Positions 18,481-27,985 of a stretch of DNA of 34,565 nucleotides are shown one piece after another (the first letter of the stretch is position 1; every line of letters starts with the position of its first letter). Source of the DNA: a virus; IMG/VR virus record IMGVR_UViG_3300031839_000891, positions 1-34,565 of that record. One strand, written 5' to 3'. The notes beneath the pieces are model-generated. The model worked only from the letters and a program-made list of their open reading frames with translations. It did no database searches and was not told where the DNA came from. The position numbers and the translations under genes were made by a program.

Positions 18481-19989
18481 TTACTTCATTAACATAAAGT
18501 TGTTTGCACCTTGTGTGATCAAACATCTTTCTGATAACATATGTAATTGCATTGCATCAAGTGCTGATGTAGCGGCTCCAACAGAACCAGTAACCCAAGT
18601 TTTTAATCTTCGATCATCAGTTGCAGAAGCTCTATATCTAACGTGTAAGAACGGTCGCTTCATGTTTTTACCCATGTTTTGATCGTATACAGTAGATACA
18701 CCAGCTGGAATCATAACACCTCTGATAGCACTAGCTCCAGCAGCATCATTAATACCACCTCTTGTAGCTCTATCATTTAAGTATCTGAAGTCAGATTTGT
18801 AAAAGTCGTAAGAACCTCTTCTAAATCCTGAGAAACCTAAATTTAAAGCCATATCTTCGTCGTTGTCAAATACTCCGTAAGAAGTACCTCCAGCTCCGTA
18901 AGAATTCATTGAAGCAAGCATATCGTCTATCGCTAAGCTAGTTGATCTGTTAACAAACATCATGTATTCTTCAATAGCACCTTGCTTGTCAAACTCAGCT
19001 AAAATAGCATCGAACTCAGCTAAATCAGTAGCAGCATTAACACCAGTTACACCTGAAGTTAAGTTACCTCTTGATTCAATAGCAGCAAATAAACCTTCAG
19101 TACCAGTTGCAGCGCCATCCTCTTGATGAACAGCTAAATCAGCATCATTAGTGCCAGAAGCTCTAACACCTTCAATCATTGACATTTCTAAGTAATCAGT
19201 AAATCTAGCTCTTGTATCAGCTTCAGCTTTTAAATACCAAAGATAACCTGATTGTCCTTGCTCAGATGAAACTTCTACCCAACCAATTCTAGATGCATCA
19301 GATCCTGATACTTCGTAGTAATCTTTTAAGATAATTGGCTTGTTAGTGAAAGTTGTAAACTTAGGTTCGTTAGCGCCTCTTGATTCAGTAGAAGCAGCTT
19401 GAGAACCACCAGCATCAGCTAGTGCTCCTGGATAAGATACTCCTTTTTTAAACTCAGAACCATAAACTAAAACAGTACAGTTGTCAGTACCGTTAGCTAT
19501 AACAGCATCGTTATTGTCGTAAGGTATAACTTCAATGTCAGGTGAAGACGCAGTAGCGACTTCAGTTACAACACCTTTAAATGTTTGACCAGTTCCACCA
19601 GCAACAATAACAGTATCGTTCAAACGAATACCGTGATTAAAACCTGGATCTTGACCATCCATATCAGTTAATACTTCTATCTTGCAACCTAAGTTACCAT
19701 TGATACCAGCATCATTGTCTAACATAGAACACTTATAAGATAAGTGTAATCTACCTTGCTCAGACCAAACAACTTGATCAGAGGTCATAGATTCTTCTGC
19801 ACCAACTTTAGCTAAAAAACCTGAAATAGTTCTCGGTCCGAAAACTTCAGCTTCTTTTTCCATTAAGTCAGGCAGGTATTGTTGTCTCCAGTCATTAGTG
19901 GAGCCCGTAAAATCTAGATAATTTGTATTTAGCGCTTGCTTTTGTGGAGCAGGTACACTATTCAAACTACCTCCTGCAGTAATTGCCAT
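18481..19989 (-). CDS. Major capsid protein
   Basis: This 502-aa protein shows the mixed alpha/beta, Gly/Ala/Asp-rich composition of HK97-fold capsid proteins. The N-terminal arm is polar (LNTNYLDFTGSTNDWRQQ), followed by a helix-rich LMEKEAEVFGPRTISGFLAK. Inserted beta-rich segments lie at about 90-190. The C-terminal domain contains PFLHVRYRASATDDRRLK and ends SERCLITQGANNFMLMK. I associate that ending with capsid proteins of crAss-like and related phages. It follows the scaffold-like gene by 19 nt, and a strong terminator follows it, fitting very high expression. It has no obvious prohead-protease cleavage site. Position after terminase, portal and scaffold makes the call firm. Confidence 0.85.
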   Translation of the reverse strand: MAITAGGSLNSVPAPQKQALNTNYLDFTGSTNDWRQQYLPDLMEKEAEVFGPRTISGFLAKVGAEESMTSDQVVWSEQGRLHLSYKCSMLDNDAGINGNLGCKIEVLTDMDGQDPGFNHGIRLNDTVIVAGGTGQTFKGVVTEVATASSPDIEVIPYDNNDAVIANGTDNCTVLVYGSEFKKGVSYPGALADAGGSQAASTESRGANEPKFTTFTNKPIILKDYYEVSGSDASRIGWVEVSSEQGQSGYLWYLKAEADTRARFTDYLEMSMIEGVRASGTNDADLAVHQEDGAATGTEGLFAAIESRGNLTSGVTGVNAATDLAEFDAILAEFDKQGAIEEYMMFVNRSTSLAIDDMLASMNSYGAGGTSYGVFDNDEDMALNLGFSGFRRGSYDFYKSDFRYLNDRATRGGINDAAGASAIRGVMIPAGVSTVYDQNMGKNMKRPFLHVRYRASATDDRRLKTWVTGSVGAATSALDAMQLHMLSERCLITQGANNFMLMK

Positions 19990-20008
19990 AATATATTTTT
20001 TTTAAATG

Positions 20009-21175
20009 TTATTTTTTATTTTTACTTCTAATCTTAAAAGATCTATTTTTAATTTCAGAAGAAGATTGACCTAACACCTTATACTTAACACCCCCAACAT
20101 TTGTTTCGCCATGAGTTTTTCTAGGTTCTAGATTAATGTTTTTATCTTTAGCAACTTGACTTTTAATTGCATCTGCTTTACCTTGCTCATAAAAGTGCTT
20201 GGCAATAGCATCAGCGTTCATAGCTGTATATAAAGATTTATGATAACCTGCAGCGTCGTCTATAGTAGACTTATCTTCACCAACAAACTTGTTGACAAAA
20301 TTATTAATATCACTTTGAGCTGTCTTTACTTTATTAACATCATTAACATTATACCGATATTTTTTATCTCCGACATTATATTCAAAACCTTTGAAGTTCT
20401 GTCCAAAGAAACTATCAGTCTTATTTAAAAATGTTCTCTTGCTTTTTTCAGATAACTTTTTCTGACTTTCTTGATCTTTATTGTATTTATGATAGAAATT
20501 AATAGCATCTTGTTGTTCTTGAGTCAACTTTGACCCAGCTTTAATATCTTCATAGTATTTAGACTTTTGCCTGTCTAAGTGGGCTCTAGCCTCGGCAACT
20601 TGCTCTTTGAGGGCTATCTTTTTACTACGTATTGTTTTTTCATCATCAATATCATCTTCATAACCAAACTTCTCTTCTAATAAAAAATTACGTTCTTCTG
20701 CTGTTAAATGAGATTTAGTGCTTCTATAGTACTCGTCTAATATATCTGAGTCATCCATTTTTGAAACATCTCTATTTAAATTAACGTAGTCTTGTAAATC
20801 ACCACCTGTTTCTTCCATAAACTCTACAACTTTTTGTATGTTTTCTGGTAGTGGTTCTCCAGTAGCAACTGCTTCTTCAACTGCTTCTTCAACAGCTTCT
20901 TGCACTTCTTCAACTTTTTCTTCTTCAGTAACTTCTTGAAGTACAGGTTGATCTACTGTTTCTTCGACTACGTCCACCTTTTCTTCTTCAGCGGGTTGTT
21001 GCTCAACCTCTTCGCTTTTAATTTCAGGTGTATTGTCTAAATCTATTTTAATAACATCTGGATCTTCAGCGCTATCAAACTTAGATAAATCTAATTCGTC
21101 AACAACTTCTTCTACGGGTTGTTCTACGTTTTCTTCAGTTGTTTCTTCAACAACTTCATTGTTTTCTTCTATCAT
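20009..21175 (-). CDS. Scaffold-like (prohead assembly) protein
   Basis: The 388-aa protein has a very acidic N-terminal third (about residues 1-110), with repeated EEV/VEE units, and is almost surely disordered. Residues 150-260 are charged and coiled-coil-like. The C-terminus is strongly basic (SFKIRSKNKK). An acidic, helical protein with a basic C-terminal tail lying between portal and major capsid genes is the usual form of a scaffolding protein, whose basic end docks on the capsid shell. No protease motif is seen, so it would act as a passive scaffold. The start at 21175 follows an AT-only leader. The function is inferred from position and composition. Confidence 0.7.
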   Translation of the reverse strand: MIEENNEVVEETTEENVEQPVEEVVDELDLSKFDSAEDPDVIKIDLDNTPEIKSEEVEQQPAEEEKVDVVEETVDQPVLQEVTEEEKVEEVQEAVEEAVEEAVATGEPLPENIQKVVEFMEETGGDLQDYVNLNRDVSKMDDSDILDEYYRSTKSHLTAEERNFLLEEKFGYEDDIDDEKTIRSKKIALKEQVAEARAHLDRQKSKYYEDIKAGSKLTQEQQDAINFYHKYNKDQESQKKLSEKSKRTFLNKTDSFFGQNFKGFEYNVGDKKYRYNVNDVNKVKTAQSDINNFVNKFVGEDKSTIDDAAGYHKSLYTAMNADAIAKHFYEQGKADAIKSQVAKDKNINLEPRKTHGETNVGGVKYKVLGQSSSEIKNRSFKIRSKNKK

Positions 21176-21207
21176 AATAAAATTTTATAAAATATTAAAA
21201 ATAAAGA

Positions 21208-23589
21208 TTACAGGTCTAAACCTGCATCTCCTGTAACTATATCATTACCTGATGATTCAAACTTTTTAAGTGAATCACCCTCACTTCTTTGTGTAATCAT
21301 TTCTTTTTGATGACCAGCTTGTCTATCAACTCTAGCATCTTTTCTATCTTCTCTTAAAGCTTCCATTTTATCTGCAGCTTCTTTTTTCATACCTTCTAGT
21401 CTGGTATTTAGTTGAAACTCGTATTGCATTAAATCTTTTTTAACACTAGCTTCTTCTCGTAAATATTGTATTTTAAGTTGATTTCTAGTTTGTTCTAGTT
21501 GAGCATCAGCCTGAGCGTTAGCTTGTTTCTTTTGCATTTCAGCTTGAGCTGCTGCTTGTTGTGTTTGAGCGTTTGCTTGTGCTTGTGCTTGTATATTTTG
21601 TTGTTGAATTTGTTGATCTCTTCTTTGCTTTTGTTTCCTTTTAATCTTCAACATTTGATTAGCTAGTTTTATATTTCTTATATTACGTAAATCTATAGCA
21701 TCATCTAAATCTATAGAGCCTTGTTGTAAAGAAACCTGTATATTATTTTCTAGCATTTGTTTTTCTTCATCATCTGGCATTAACTCTATAAATATACCAA
21801 AATCATAAAGATGTAAGTTTTTCATTTCTTCTAACGTAGCTACGTTGTGTGCACCTAATGCCCTTATAAAAGCATCGCGCGTTGGTGAGTACTCTATTAT
21901 ATCTGCTATACGTAGTGATAGACACTCTGCAACCTCAGCCGTAATAAACATCATTGATTGTAATATATGTCTTGTAGCTGTATTAGAATTAGCTGCTGCC
22001 ATTTTTTGTACACCTACTAAAGCATTACGATCTGGAGTACTAGCGTCTCTTGCTTCGTTTAATCCGGTTACATCTCTTATCATTTGTAAATAGTAGTTGT
22101 AAGTTGTAATTAAACTTTGTAATTTACCACTGTTAACACCGTTGTTTATTTGTTGTATTGGTACTTTACCAGGGTTACCATCACCATCAGATGTAAAACT
22201 TCTACCTATAACACTACCAGTTTGGAAGAACATGTTAAGTGCTTCTTGTGGATTATAATTTGTTCCATTACCAAGATCAACTTCTGCTAAACCATCAGCA
22301 TCTAAATAAACACCATCAGGCACCATACGTGCCATAACTTGTTGTAGCTTTAAATGTGTTAATTGAATCATATCAGCAAAACTAGTTATTCTACTAACAA
22401 TAGATTCTATTCTACCTTCATACATTCTTGGAGCAACAATTTGGTAATTCATTTTAACTCTACTAAAATCAGAGTCAGTTCTCATCATATTGTCACACAT
22501 CTTCCATCTAAGTATCTTATCTGCACCTATAATGTAAACACCTTCATATAAAGTTTCAACAACTCTTTCAAGTTTAGAAAACTTAGCTTCCATATCTGCG
22601 GGTGGATTAAATTGATCATCTTTTTCAATAATCTTTTCGGCACCACTAGCAAGTTCTTTTAATTTATAAACATTATTCATATGAGTTTTATAATTAAAAT
22701 ATAAAACTTGAACTTTATTTTTATCTCTACTTGTAACGTAATCTAATGGGTAAGCGTATTTATTTGCTAATTCTTTTATTTCCTCTTCAGATAACTCTGG
22801 AAACTCTTTTACTAATTCGTTAATAGGTAGTTCTTTTACTTCACCAATATAATATACATCTTCAAAATAAGGTGATTCAGTATGTGAGTAAACTAAATTA
22901 GCTGGATCAACGTATTCTGCTTGAGCTCCAGTGCTAAAATCAAACGTGGTCTTAGTAGCTCCAATACCTAGTACTGTTAAATCGTATAGACATCTTCTTC
23001 TAATTAAATCATAATCACTACCTTCTAGTAAAACGTTTAGCGCTTGTTCTTCTGCTAGCTCTACAGCTTGTTTATAATCAAGTTGCATGTGAAGCGTTAG
23101 TTCTTCTTCAGTATCAGGAAGTTCTTCAGGATTATTTTCGTAAAGATCAATACCAAATTTTTGCTTAACTAAATCTGTGTATGTTCTAGATCTCATGTCA
23201 CGAAGTATAGACTCCATGTAGTCTGTTCTTTTCTTAACTCCAAACTCATCTTGTGAAAAACAATTTATTTCAAAGTTTCTTTGAGCCATACCATTAACAA
23301 CAATATCTACAAACTTAGGAATAATAGGTACAGGTTTCCAATCAAGATTTAAATAAGATAAATCACCATTTATAGATAATTCATTTTTATATTTTTGAAT
23401 AGGTTGTTCTCCTCTAGCATATAATCTTAACGTATGAAAATTATTTTTATGACTGTTATATTTAGATGTACTTCCTGAAAACCATTCGTGGCGTATAGCT
23501 CTAGCTACTTTTAAACCGTAATCTTCATTTAGTTTTTCTAAATCGCTAACTGCTTGCGAAGGAAAATTTATAGAGTGTTCTGATCTCAT
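21208..23589 (-). CDS. Portal protein
   Basis: This 793-aa protein starts with helix-rich sequence, has a central portal-like body, and ends with a Gln/Ala-rich coiled coil (about 655-740) and a charged tail. Diagnostic stretches include WKPVPIIPKFVDIVVNGMAQ near residue 82 and DVTGLNEARDASTPDRNA near residue 510, then VGVQKMAAANSNTATRHI. The NEARDASTP block is typical of portals in crAss-like and related phages, from memory. Its ATG overlaps the end of the terminase gene by 4 nt, indicating translational coupling. As a dodecameric ring it would occupy one capsid vertex, carry the packaging motor and later the tail. The length is large for a portal but normal in that group. Confidence 0.85.
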   Translation of the reverse strand: MRSEHSINFPSQAVSDLEKLNEDYGLKVARAIRHEWFSGSTSKYNSHKNNFHTLRLYARGEQPIQKYKNELSINGDLSYLNLDWKPVPIIPKFVDIVVNGMAQRNFEINCFSQDEFGVKKRTDYMESILRDMRSRTYTDLVKQKFGIDLYENNPEELPDTEEELTLHMQLDYKQAVELAEEQALNVLLEGSDYDLIRRRCLYDLTVLGIGATKTTFDFSTGAQAEYVDPANLVYSHTESPYFEDVYYIGEVKELPINELVKEFPELSEEEIKELANKYAYPLDYVTSRDKNKVQVLYFNYKTHMNNVYKLKELASGAEKIIEKDDQFNPPADMEAKFSKLERVVETLYEGVYIIGADKILRWKMCDNMMRTDSDFSRVKMNYQIVAPRMYEGRIESIVSRITSFADMIQLTHLKLQQVMARMVPDGVYLDADGLAEVDLGNGTNYNPQEALNMFFQTGSVIGRSFTSDGDGNPGKVPIQQINNGVNSGKLQSLITTYNYYLQMIRDVTGLNEARDASTPDRNALVGVQKMAAANSNTATRHILQSMMFITAEVAECLSLRIADIIEYSPTRDAFIRALGAHNVATLEEMKNLHLYDFGIFIELMPDDEEKQMLENNIQVSLQQGSIDLDDAIDLRNIRNIKLANQMLKIKRKQKQRRDQQIQQQNIQAQAQANAQTQQAAAQAEMQKKQANAQADAQLEQTRNQLKIQYLREEASVKKDLMQYEFQLNTRLEGMKKEAADKMEALREDRKDARVDRQAGHQKEMITQRSEGDSLKKFESSGNDIVTGDAGLDL
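21209..21226 (-). terminator. Weak stem-loop at the end of the portal gene
   Basis: A 7-bp stem with one G-U pair and a 4-nt loop (TGCAGGT-TTAG-ACCTGTA on the minus strand) includes the portal stop codon. It is followed by ATCTTTATTTTT. It could act as a partial terminator or attenuator before the scaffold and capsid genes; the U-tract is imperfect. Confidence 0.35.
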
Positions 23590-25823
23590 ATTTTATTTTT
23601 AATTATCGTAGATGAAAATCCTTTATTATTATATTTTGATATATGTAAATTTAATGGTTCTTTTTTTTGTTTAGGGTTTGGTCTATATAAATGTCTATTG
23701 CAAGCCATGATTGCTAGTCCAGAACTTATTGATGCATCGTGTTTAGTTCTTCTATTTATATTGAATTTAGACCAATCATTAAGTGTACTATTAAAATACA
23801 TTGTTCCATAAGTGTTGTCTTGTAGTAAACCAACGTGATCGTTTATGTACATTTCTATAGCAGCAGCGTGAGCTTGTTTTATATCTTCACTAGAGTTTGG
23901 TATCCCACCTACTTCTTTTTCTGCAACTGATAATTTATTCCATATTTTATCAGGCCTATTCATACTAAAACCTCTATAACCTCTTCTACGTAAATAGTAC
24001 AATAACCTTGGTTTATTATTCTCTGCTAATAGTGGCATGCCGTAGAATACTAGCGCCATTAAAACATCTTCAAAAAATATCTCAGCTGTTTGTGGTCTTG
24101 CTATATATTCAAGGAAAAAAGTATTTGCTGGTGCATCTTCCATAGAAAACTTTGTTAAACCGTGCAAAGCACCTTTTGATCCTCTTCTATCCACTGTTCC
24201 AGATATATCATATGAGTCACAACCAAATGCACCCATGTGCTCGTTACCTGGATAACGTACGCCATTTTTAATTATAACGTTATTTTGCAATTTTTGTCCT
24301 GGAACCCAACTAATATTAAACCTACCATTAGGATCTGGATTAAAAGTAACTAGTGTATCTTTTTTACCGCCAACCCACTGAAAGTTACCAGCTGTAGTTA
24401 CAGATGAGTTTCTATTACCTTCATTATAATCTATCTGCTCGTATATTTTTATAAGGTTAAATAAACTATTTTTTGTTTCATCTCTAAACGCATGCTCTTC
24501 TGTTCTAGGAAACTGACGATAAAATTCATTTAAAGCATCTTGGTCATCTTTTAATCCATGTGCTTCATTTTCCCAATGATCAATTACTCCTTGATCTATC
24601 TCTACTCCATGTGGATCAAATGCTTGTTGTTTAGGATTAGTGAACACAGGTCGTCCGAATTCATCAATGAATCCCTCGTAATTCCATTCCATAGGAATAA
24701 ACAAAGAATATAATCCCGACTTAGTCTGTCCATTTCTATTTCGTCTGGTAACATCTGAATCATTATATAGATTTTTAAAATTATCACCTCCTTTATCTAA
24801 GGCATTGGATGTGCTTCCCATCATACACTTACCAACTATTCTACTACCTAAACGTAAACAAGTTTTTGTAACTCTCCAGTTGTTTTTTATGTTATCAGGT
24901 CTTTCCCACTTACCACTTTCATCATGAACTAGTAGGTTTAACTTTTCACCATCATAGCTATTATCACCTGTATTTTTCCAGTCTATAGTTGTATCAAGAC
25001 CCTGCATGTCATCAATCTCCTCTCGCTCCCTCATCTTTTTACGAGTAAACTTTTTAGCTGGTACTCTATAAGCTAGTTCAGATTTAGGTCGATCCATACC
25101 ATCTTGTATTGGTTTGAAAAAGAAAGGATAGTTTAAACTTATTGGCACAACTTTATCAGTAAACATTTTCTTTGCATCGGCACCCGTTTTAGACAATATA
25201 CCAAATCTACTATCACTTGCTAGAGTTGCCATGTTAACAGTTTCAGAAGAACTCATAAAAGAAAAACCAGAACGTCTATTTTTTAAATAACACATTCCGT
25301 AACTTCTTTTATCTGCTTTACACGCTTCCCAAAATATATAGAATAATCTATTTGCTTCTCTAAAGTCTGGTGCTCCAACGTCTATTTTACTCCATTGTAA
25401 ATACATATAGTGCGTACCAGTCATATAAGTTGGTTCACCTTTGTTCATAAACCAAAACCCTTCTTCTCTTCTTTTAAACTCTTCGTCTATATATCCATAA
25501 TGCTTTTCTTTAAAATCATCTGGATAAACTTGCCAGTCAAATACTGTTTTAATTTTTTTAAAATCAGGATTAGGTGAAAACTGTTTCCACTTTTGTTCTT
25601 GTTTAATTTTGCTACAAGAATAAATTTCTTTAGGTTGTTTAGGTAAAGCTATTTGTAAACCTTGTATTTCGATAACATCACCTATCATACCGGTTTTAGA
25701 TATTACAACAACATCATTTTCTTTGTTATAACCATACTCCCACTTTTTAGATTTATTTAATCTTTTTATTGTAGTTAGTTTTACTGGCTCAACTATTTTA
25801 TATAGTGTTTGCTCGTAACTCAT
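23586..25823 (-). CDS. terL: Terminase large subunit
   Basis: This 745-aa protein has the two domains of a phage packaging motor. ATPase: a deviant Walker A, KNRRSGFS (181-188); a Walker B, LNLLVHDE (295-302, D301/E302); and a coupling motif, MMGSTSN (334-340). Nuclease, RNase H-like: D536 in GCDSYD, a likely acid at E601 in LLAENN, and D696 in KHDASISSG. An N-terminal extension of about 150 residues precedes the ATPase core. It cuts concatemeric DNA and drives it through the portal. It is linked on both sides by 4-nt overlaps, with the upstream 90-aa gene and with the portal gene, as is usual for terminase modules. The call is very secure. Confidence 0.95.
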   Translation of the reverse strand: MSYEQTLYKIVEPVKLTTIKRLNKSKKWEYGYNKENDVVVISKTGMIGDVIEIQGLQIALPKQPKEIYSCSKIKQEQKWKQFSPNPDFKKIKTVFDWQVYPDDFKEKHYGYIDEEFKRREEGFWFMNKGEPTYMTGTHYMYLQWSKIDVGAPDFREANRLFYIFWEACKADKRSYGMCYLKNRRSGFSFMSSSETVNMATLASDSRFGILSKTGADAKKMFTDKVVPISLNYPFFFKPIQDGMDRPKSELAYRVPAKKFTRKKMREREEIDDMQGLDTTIDWKNTGDNSYDGEKLNLLVHDESGKWERPDNIKNNWRVTKTCLRLGSRIVGKCMMGSTSNALDKGGDNFKNLYNDSDVTRRNRNGQTKSGLYSLFIPMEWNYEGFIDEFGRPVFTNPKQQAFDPHGVEIDQGVIDHWENEAHGLKDDQDALNEFYRQFPRTEEHAFRDETKNSLFNLIKIYEQIDYNEGNRNSSVTTAGNFQWVGGKKDTLVTFNPDPNGRFNISWVPGQKLQNNVIIKNGVRYPGNEHMGAFGCDSYDISGTVDRRGSKGALHGLTKFSMEDAPANTFFLEYIARPQTAEIFFEDVLMALVFYGMPLLAENNKPRLLYYLRRRGYRGFSMNRPDKIWNKLSVAEKEVGGIPNSSEDIKQAHAAAIEMYINDHVGLLQDNTYGTMYFNSTLNDWSKFNINRRTKHDASISSGLAIMACNRHLYRPNPKQKKEPLNLHISKYNNKGFSSTIIKNKI

Positions 25824-26092
25824 TTTGATCTACCTTCTGCGAATCCTTTAAACTTATTTTCTTTTGCTTCTACAGTCTTGCCATCTAACATAGCTTCTTC
25901 CTCGTGAATCCTGTTTAGTATTTCAAACGCATCGAATATAGCTAACTTTTTTGTAGCTGCCGCGTTCTTTAATCTATCTGCTGATATATCTTCGTCTGAA
26001 TCAACTATTTCTTCTCTAGCAACTTTAATAAGTTCTTCAACCGCTTTGTGCCCAGCTTGGATTATATTCTTCTTCGTTTCCTTGATATTCAT
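25820..26092 (-). CDS. Candidate terminase small subunit (90 aa)
   Basis: This is a small, entirely helical, charged protein. It has amphipathic segments VEELIKVAREEIVDSDEDIS and LKNAAATKKLAIFDAFEILN, then a charged tail. Its 3' end overlaps the terminase large subunit start by 4 nt, the classical place for the small subunit. The only in-frame ATG that keeps the helical core lies at 26092, which overlaps the previous gene by 56 nt, so a later non-ATG start is possible. Small terminase subunits diverge beyond recognition, so the assignment rests on position and helical composition. Confidence 0.55.
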   Translation of the reverse strand: MNIKETKKNIIQAGHKAVEELIKVAREEIVDSDEDISADRLKNAAATKKLAIFDAFEILNRIHEEEAMLDGKTVEAKENKFKGFAEGRSK

Positions 26093-26624
26093 ATTTAATT
26101 GTAATAAATTTATTTAAAACTCTATATAATCTTTTACCTTCAATAATAAATTCATATTCACTATTTGGTGTAAAACCAACTAAAGTATTTAAATTATAAG
26201 CACCATCTGTATACTTTATAATACCAGTTAATGGTTGCTCATTATCGTTAGTTAGATTATTTGTAGATTTTATAGGTTGTACAAAACTATATCCAGGTGT
26301 AGCGATCCAATCTTTTCTTTTATATAAATACAGTTGATCTTGTGATATTATATATTTATCTTCTTTCCAATAAGATCTACTATTCTTCTCTCTACCTTTA
26401 ACATCGTGCCATCTTCTAAAAATATTATGATGCACTATTACTTCATCACCCACGTTAATAGGTGATTGAAATAATAATGGAGTAGCGATAACTTTTGCTA
26501 ATCTATTTACATATTGATGATTAAAAACCTCAGTGTTTAATATTAAATTTTTATCACCAACTTTTGTAGAATTATTATATCTTTCACCTATTGGAGATAC
26601 AATAAAATCTTTATAAGCTTTCAT
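26037..26624 (-). CDS. Conserved protein with possible GroES-like barrel (195 aa)
   Basis: This protein has a beta-rich core. Residues 40-70 read VIATPLLFQSPINVGDEVIVHHNIFRR when joined across two segments (VIATPLLF, then INVGDEVIVHHNIFRR). A charged region with EKNSRSYWKEDKYI follows, then YLYKRKDW and a C-terminal EYEFIIEGKRLYRVLNKFI. The order 'regulated strand, VGDxVIxHxN, ... late strand pair' resembles co-chaperonin barrels such as GroES and T4 gp31. I judge this possible but unproven. The start overlaps the stop of the previous gene as TAATG, and its end overlaps the next gene by 56 nt. It precedes the terminase genes. Otherwise no function is recognised. Confidence 0.6.
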   Translation of the reverse strand: MKAYKDFIVSPIGERYNNSTKVGDKNLILNTEVFNHQYVNRLAKVIATPLLFQSPINVGDEVIVHHNIFRRWHDVKGREKNSRSYWKEDKYIISQDQLYLYKRKDWIATPGYSFVQPIKSTNNLTNDNEQPLTGIIKYTDGAYNLNTLVGFTPNSEYEFIIEGKRLYRVLNKFITIKYEYQGNEEEYNPSWAQSG

Positions 26625-26848
26625 TAGTATTCTAGATTATACTCAACTGATATGGCCATATTTTTATTAAAATCTTTCCAAGGTATAACCACCTCTTCTT
26701 TTCTAATATAAATACAATACTTGTCTTCTTCTTCTATTATATCACATATTTTGTGTCCGCCGTAAACTTCTTGTTGTACAGCATAATGCATTGAATCTGT
26801 TTTATAATCTTTACCTATAGTAATTTTTCTGATGATATTATTTTTCAT
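26624..26848 (-). CDS. Small conserved protein of unknown function (74 aa)
   Basis: The open frame extends upstream to 26884, but I start it at the inner ATG at 26848 (MKNNIIRKITIGKDYK). This limits the overlap with the preceding gene to 11 nt and begins at the conserved-looking part. The protein is beta-rich with HYAVQQEVYGGHKICDII, a CIYI strand and a VIPWKDF motif near residue 55. It ends in an overlapping TAATG with the next gene, so translation is coupled. The pattern IRKITIGxDY...MHY is familiar to me from uncultured marine phages, without known function. Confidence 0.6.
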   Translation of the reverse strand: MKNNIIRKITIGKDYKTDSMHYAVQQEVYGGHKICDIIEEEDKYCIYIRKEEVVIPWKDFNKNMAISVEYNLEY

Positions 26849-27119
26849 CTTTATTTTCTTTAGGCCAGTTGATACTACCATCATCTAGATTAATATCATA
26901 AGTACCGTATTCTTTAGCTAACTTATCTTGCATAGTTTTAACTCCCTTTTGAGCTTCATCAAGACCGTGTAGTAAATGATGTTTTTGAGCTTCTACTTTG
27001 CCTATGTTAAATTGTAATCCATTTATAGTATTAACTATTTTTTGTAATTCATCTAAATGAATATCTGATATTTTATCAACCTTTTGCTTAAGGTCGATAA
27101 CCTTTTCTTTTTTTGCCAT
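26838..27119 (-). CDS. Small coiled-coil protein (93 aa)
   Basis: This 93-aa protein has a Lys-rich start (MAKKEKVIDLKQ), a single long heptad-patterned helix at about residues 10-75 (LDELQKIVNTINGLQFNIGK and on), and an acidic end with YDINLDDGSINWP. The form resembles a prefoldin-like or hub-associated coiled coil. The leader is a pentanucleotide repeat. It overlaps the next small gene by 11 nt. I can assign no function; a virion or chaperone-helper role would be speculation. Confidence 0.6.
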   Translation of the reverse strand: MAKKEKVIDLKQKVDKISDIHLDELQKIVNTINGLQFNIGKVEAQKHHLLHGLDEAQKGVKTMQDKLAKEYGTYDINLDDGSINWPKENKDEK

Positions 27120-27120
27120 A

Positions 27121-27144
27121 TTTAATTTAATTTAATTTAATTTA
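27121..27144. repeat. Short TTTAA pentanucleotide repeat in gene leader
   Basis: Four TTTAA units plus TTTA occupy almost the whole gap between the 276-aa and 93-aa genes. On the minus strand this gives an A-rich leader ending at the ATG at 27119. It may set translation efficiency in a Shine-Dalgarno-free system, and such tracts can slip in length. Confidence 0.7.
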
Positions 27145-27151
27145 TATTTTT

Positions 27152-27982
27152 TTAGTATTCAAACCCAAGTTCAAGTCTTATTGGGCTTTTAAAACAAAGT
27201 TGTTCGTTATTATCAATTTGTTCACTTATATTTTTAACTGTCATTGTTGTCGTACTATCTACAGTAACAACTTCCATGGTTGGCCCACCAGTTTCACCAA
27301 CTAATATATCTCCTGATCCAAATACAGTGAGAGGATTTGTTCCATCTACTGTTATTTGAACAGCAGCAGTTGAAGCGGCTTGATTACCAACTTGATTTAA
27401 ATCTACATCTGTACCAAAATCAAAAGCACCATGAGCTATAGCAGCGACAAAATAAGTTTCATATCCTTCTGGTGTTTCGCTCATAGAAGATGCTGTTGAT
27501 GTACCATCATCATAATTAAACCCTGACGGATGAGTAAGAGAGTTATTAAACGGAACACCATCTGAGTTTAATATTATTGTTGGAGCTACTTTACCTGTAA
27601 AATCACCAGTATTGAAAACACTATATCCAACTAAATGATCCGTATCAGTTGATGCACTTTCGTCTATTAGTATTTTACCTATTATATGTCTTCTGTAACT
27701 TGCCGAAAACGCAGCGGACATGCTAGAATGAATAATATCAAATCTAGGTGGGGCTACGCCATTAACTGTTCTAGCAAAGTAAAGTGTAAAATCGTGACTA
27801 TTGCCTGCTGTTGCATTAGTACCCTGGATTATTCCGCTGATATTAGTTAACTTAGCAGTACCTTTTGGTATGTGAAATTTATTCCAAGTGAATAAACAGT
27901 CGTTGTCAGAATATGCTGTACCCATAGCGGTAGCAACTGTAAAATCTGGTCTAACTGTTGTTTGATAAAATCTTGAGTTCAT
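27152..27982 (-). CDS. Putative virion structural protein (276 aa)
   Basis: This is a beta-rich, Thr/Gly/Asp/Asn-rich protein with no transmembrane segment. The first half has FTWNKFHIPKGTAKL and HDFTLYFARTVNG. The second contains a compact module with ITVDGTNPLTVFGSGDI and VVTVDSTTTMTVKNI, which looks like a small beta-barrel. The C-terminus RLELGFEY is a typical closing strand. The composition matches other virion-surface proteins of this genome, and it lies between the holin-like gene (3 nt upstream) and small morphogenesis genes. I do not recognise the family; a head or tail decoration role is inference. Confidence 0.55.
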   Translation of the reverse strand: MNSRFYQTTVRPDFTVATAMGTAYSDNDCLFTWNKFHIPKGTAKLTNISGIIQGTNATAGNSHDFTLYFARTVNGVAPPRFDIIHSSMSAAFSASYRRHIIGKILIDESASTDTDHLVGYSVFNTGDFTGKVAPTIILNSDGVPFNNSLTHPSGFNYDDGTSTASSMSETPEGYETYFVAAIAHGAFDFGTDVDLNQVGNQAASTAAVQITVDGTNPLTVFGSGDILVGETGGPTMEVVTVDSTTTMTVKNISEQIDNNEQLCFKSPIRLELGFEY

Positions 27983-27985
27983 ATC

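Noticed and set aside
24602-24787. 61-aa minus-strand frame inside terminase
   Set aside because: It is an out-of-frame shadow of the secure terminase gene.
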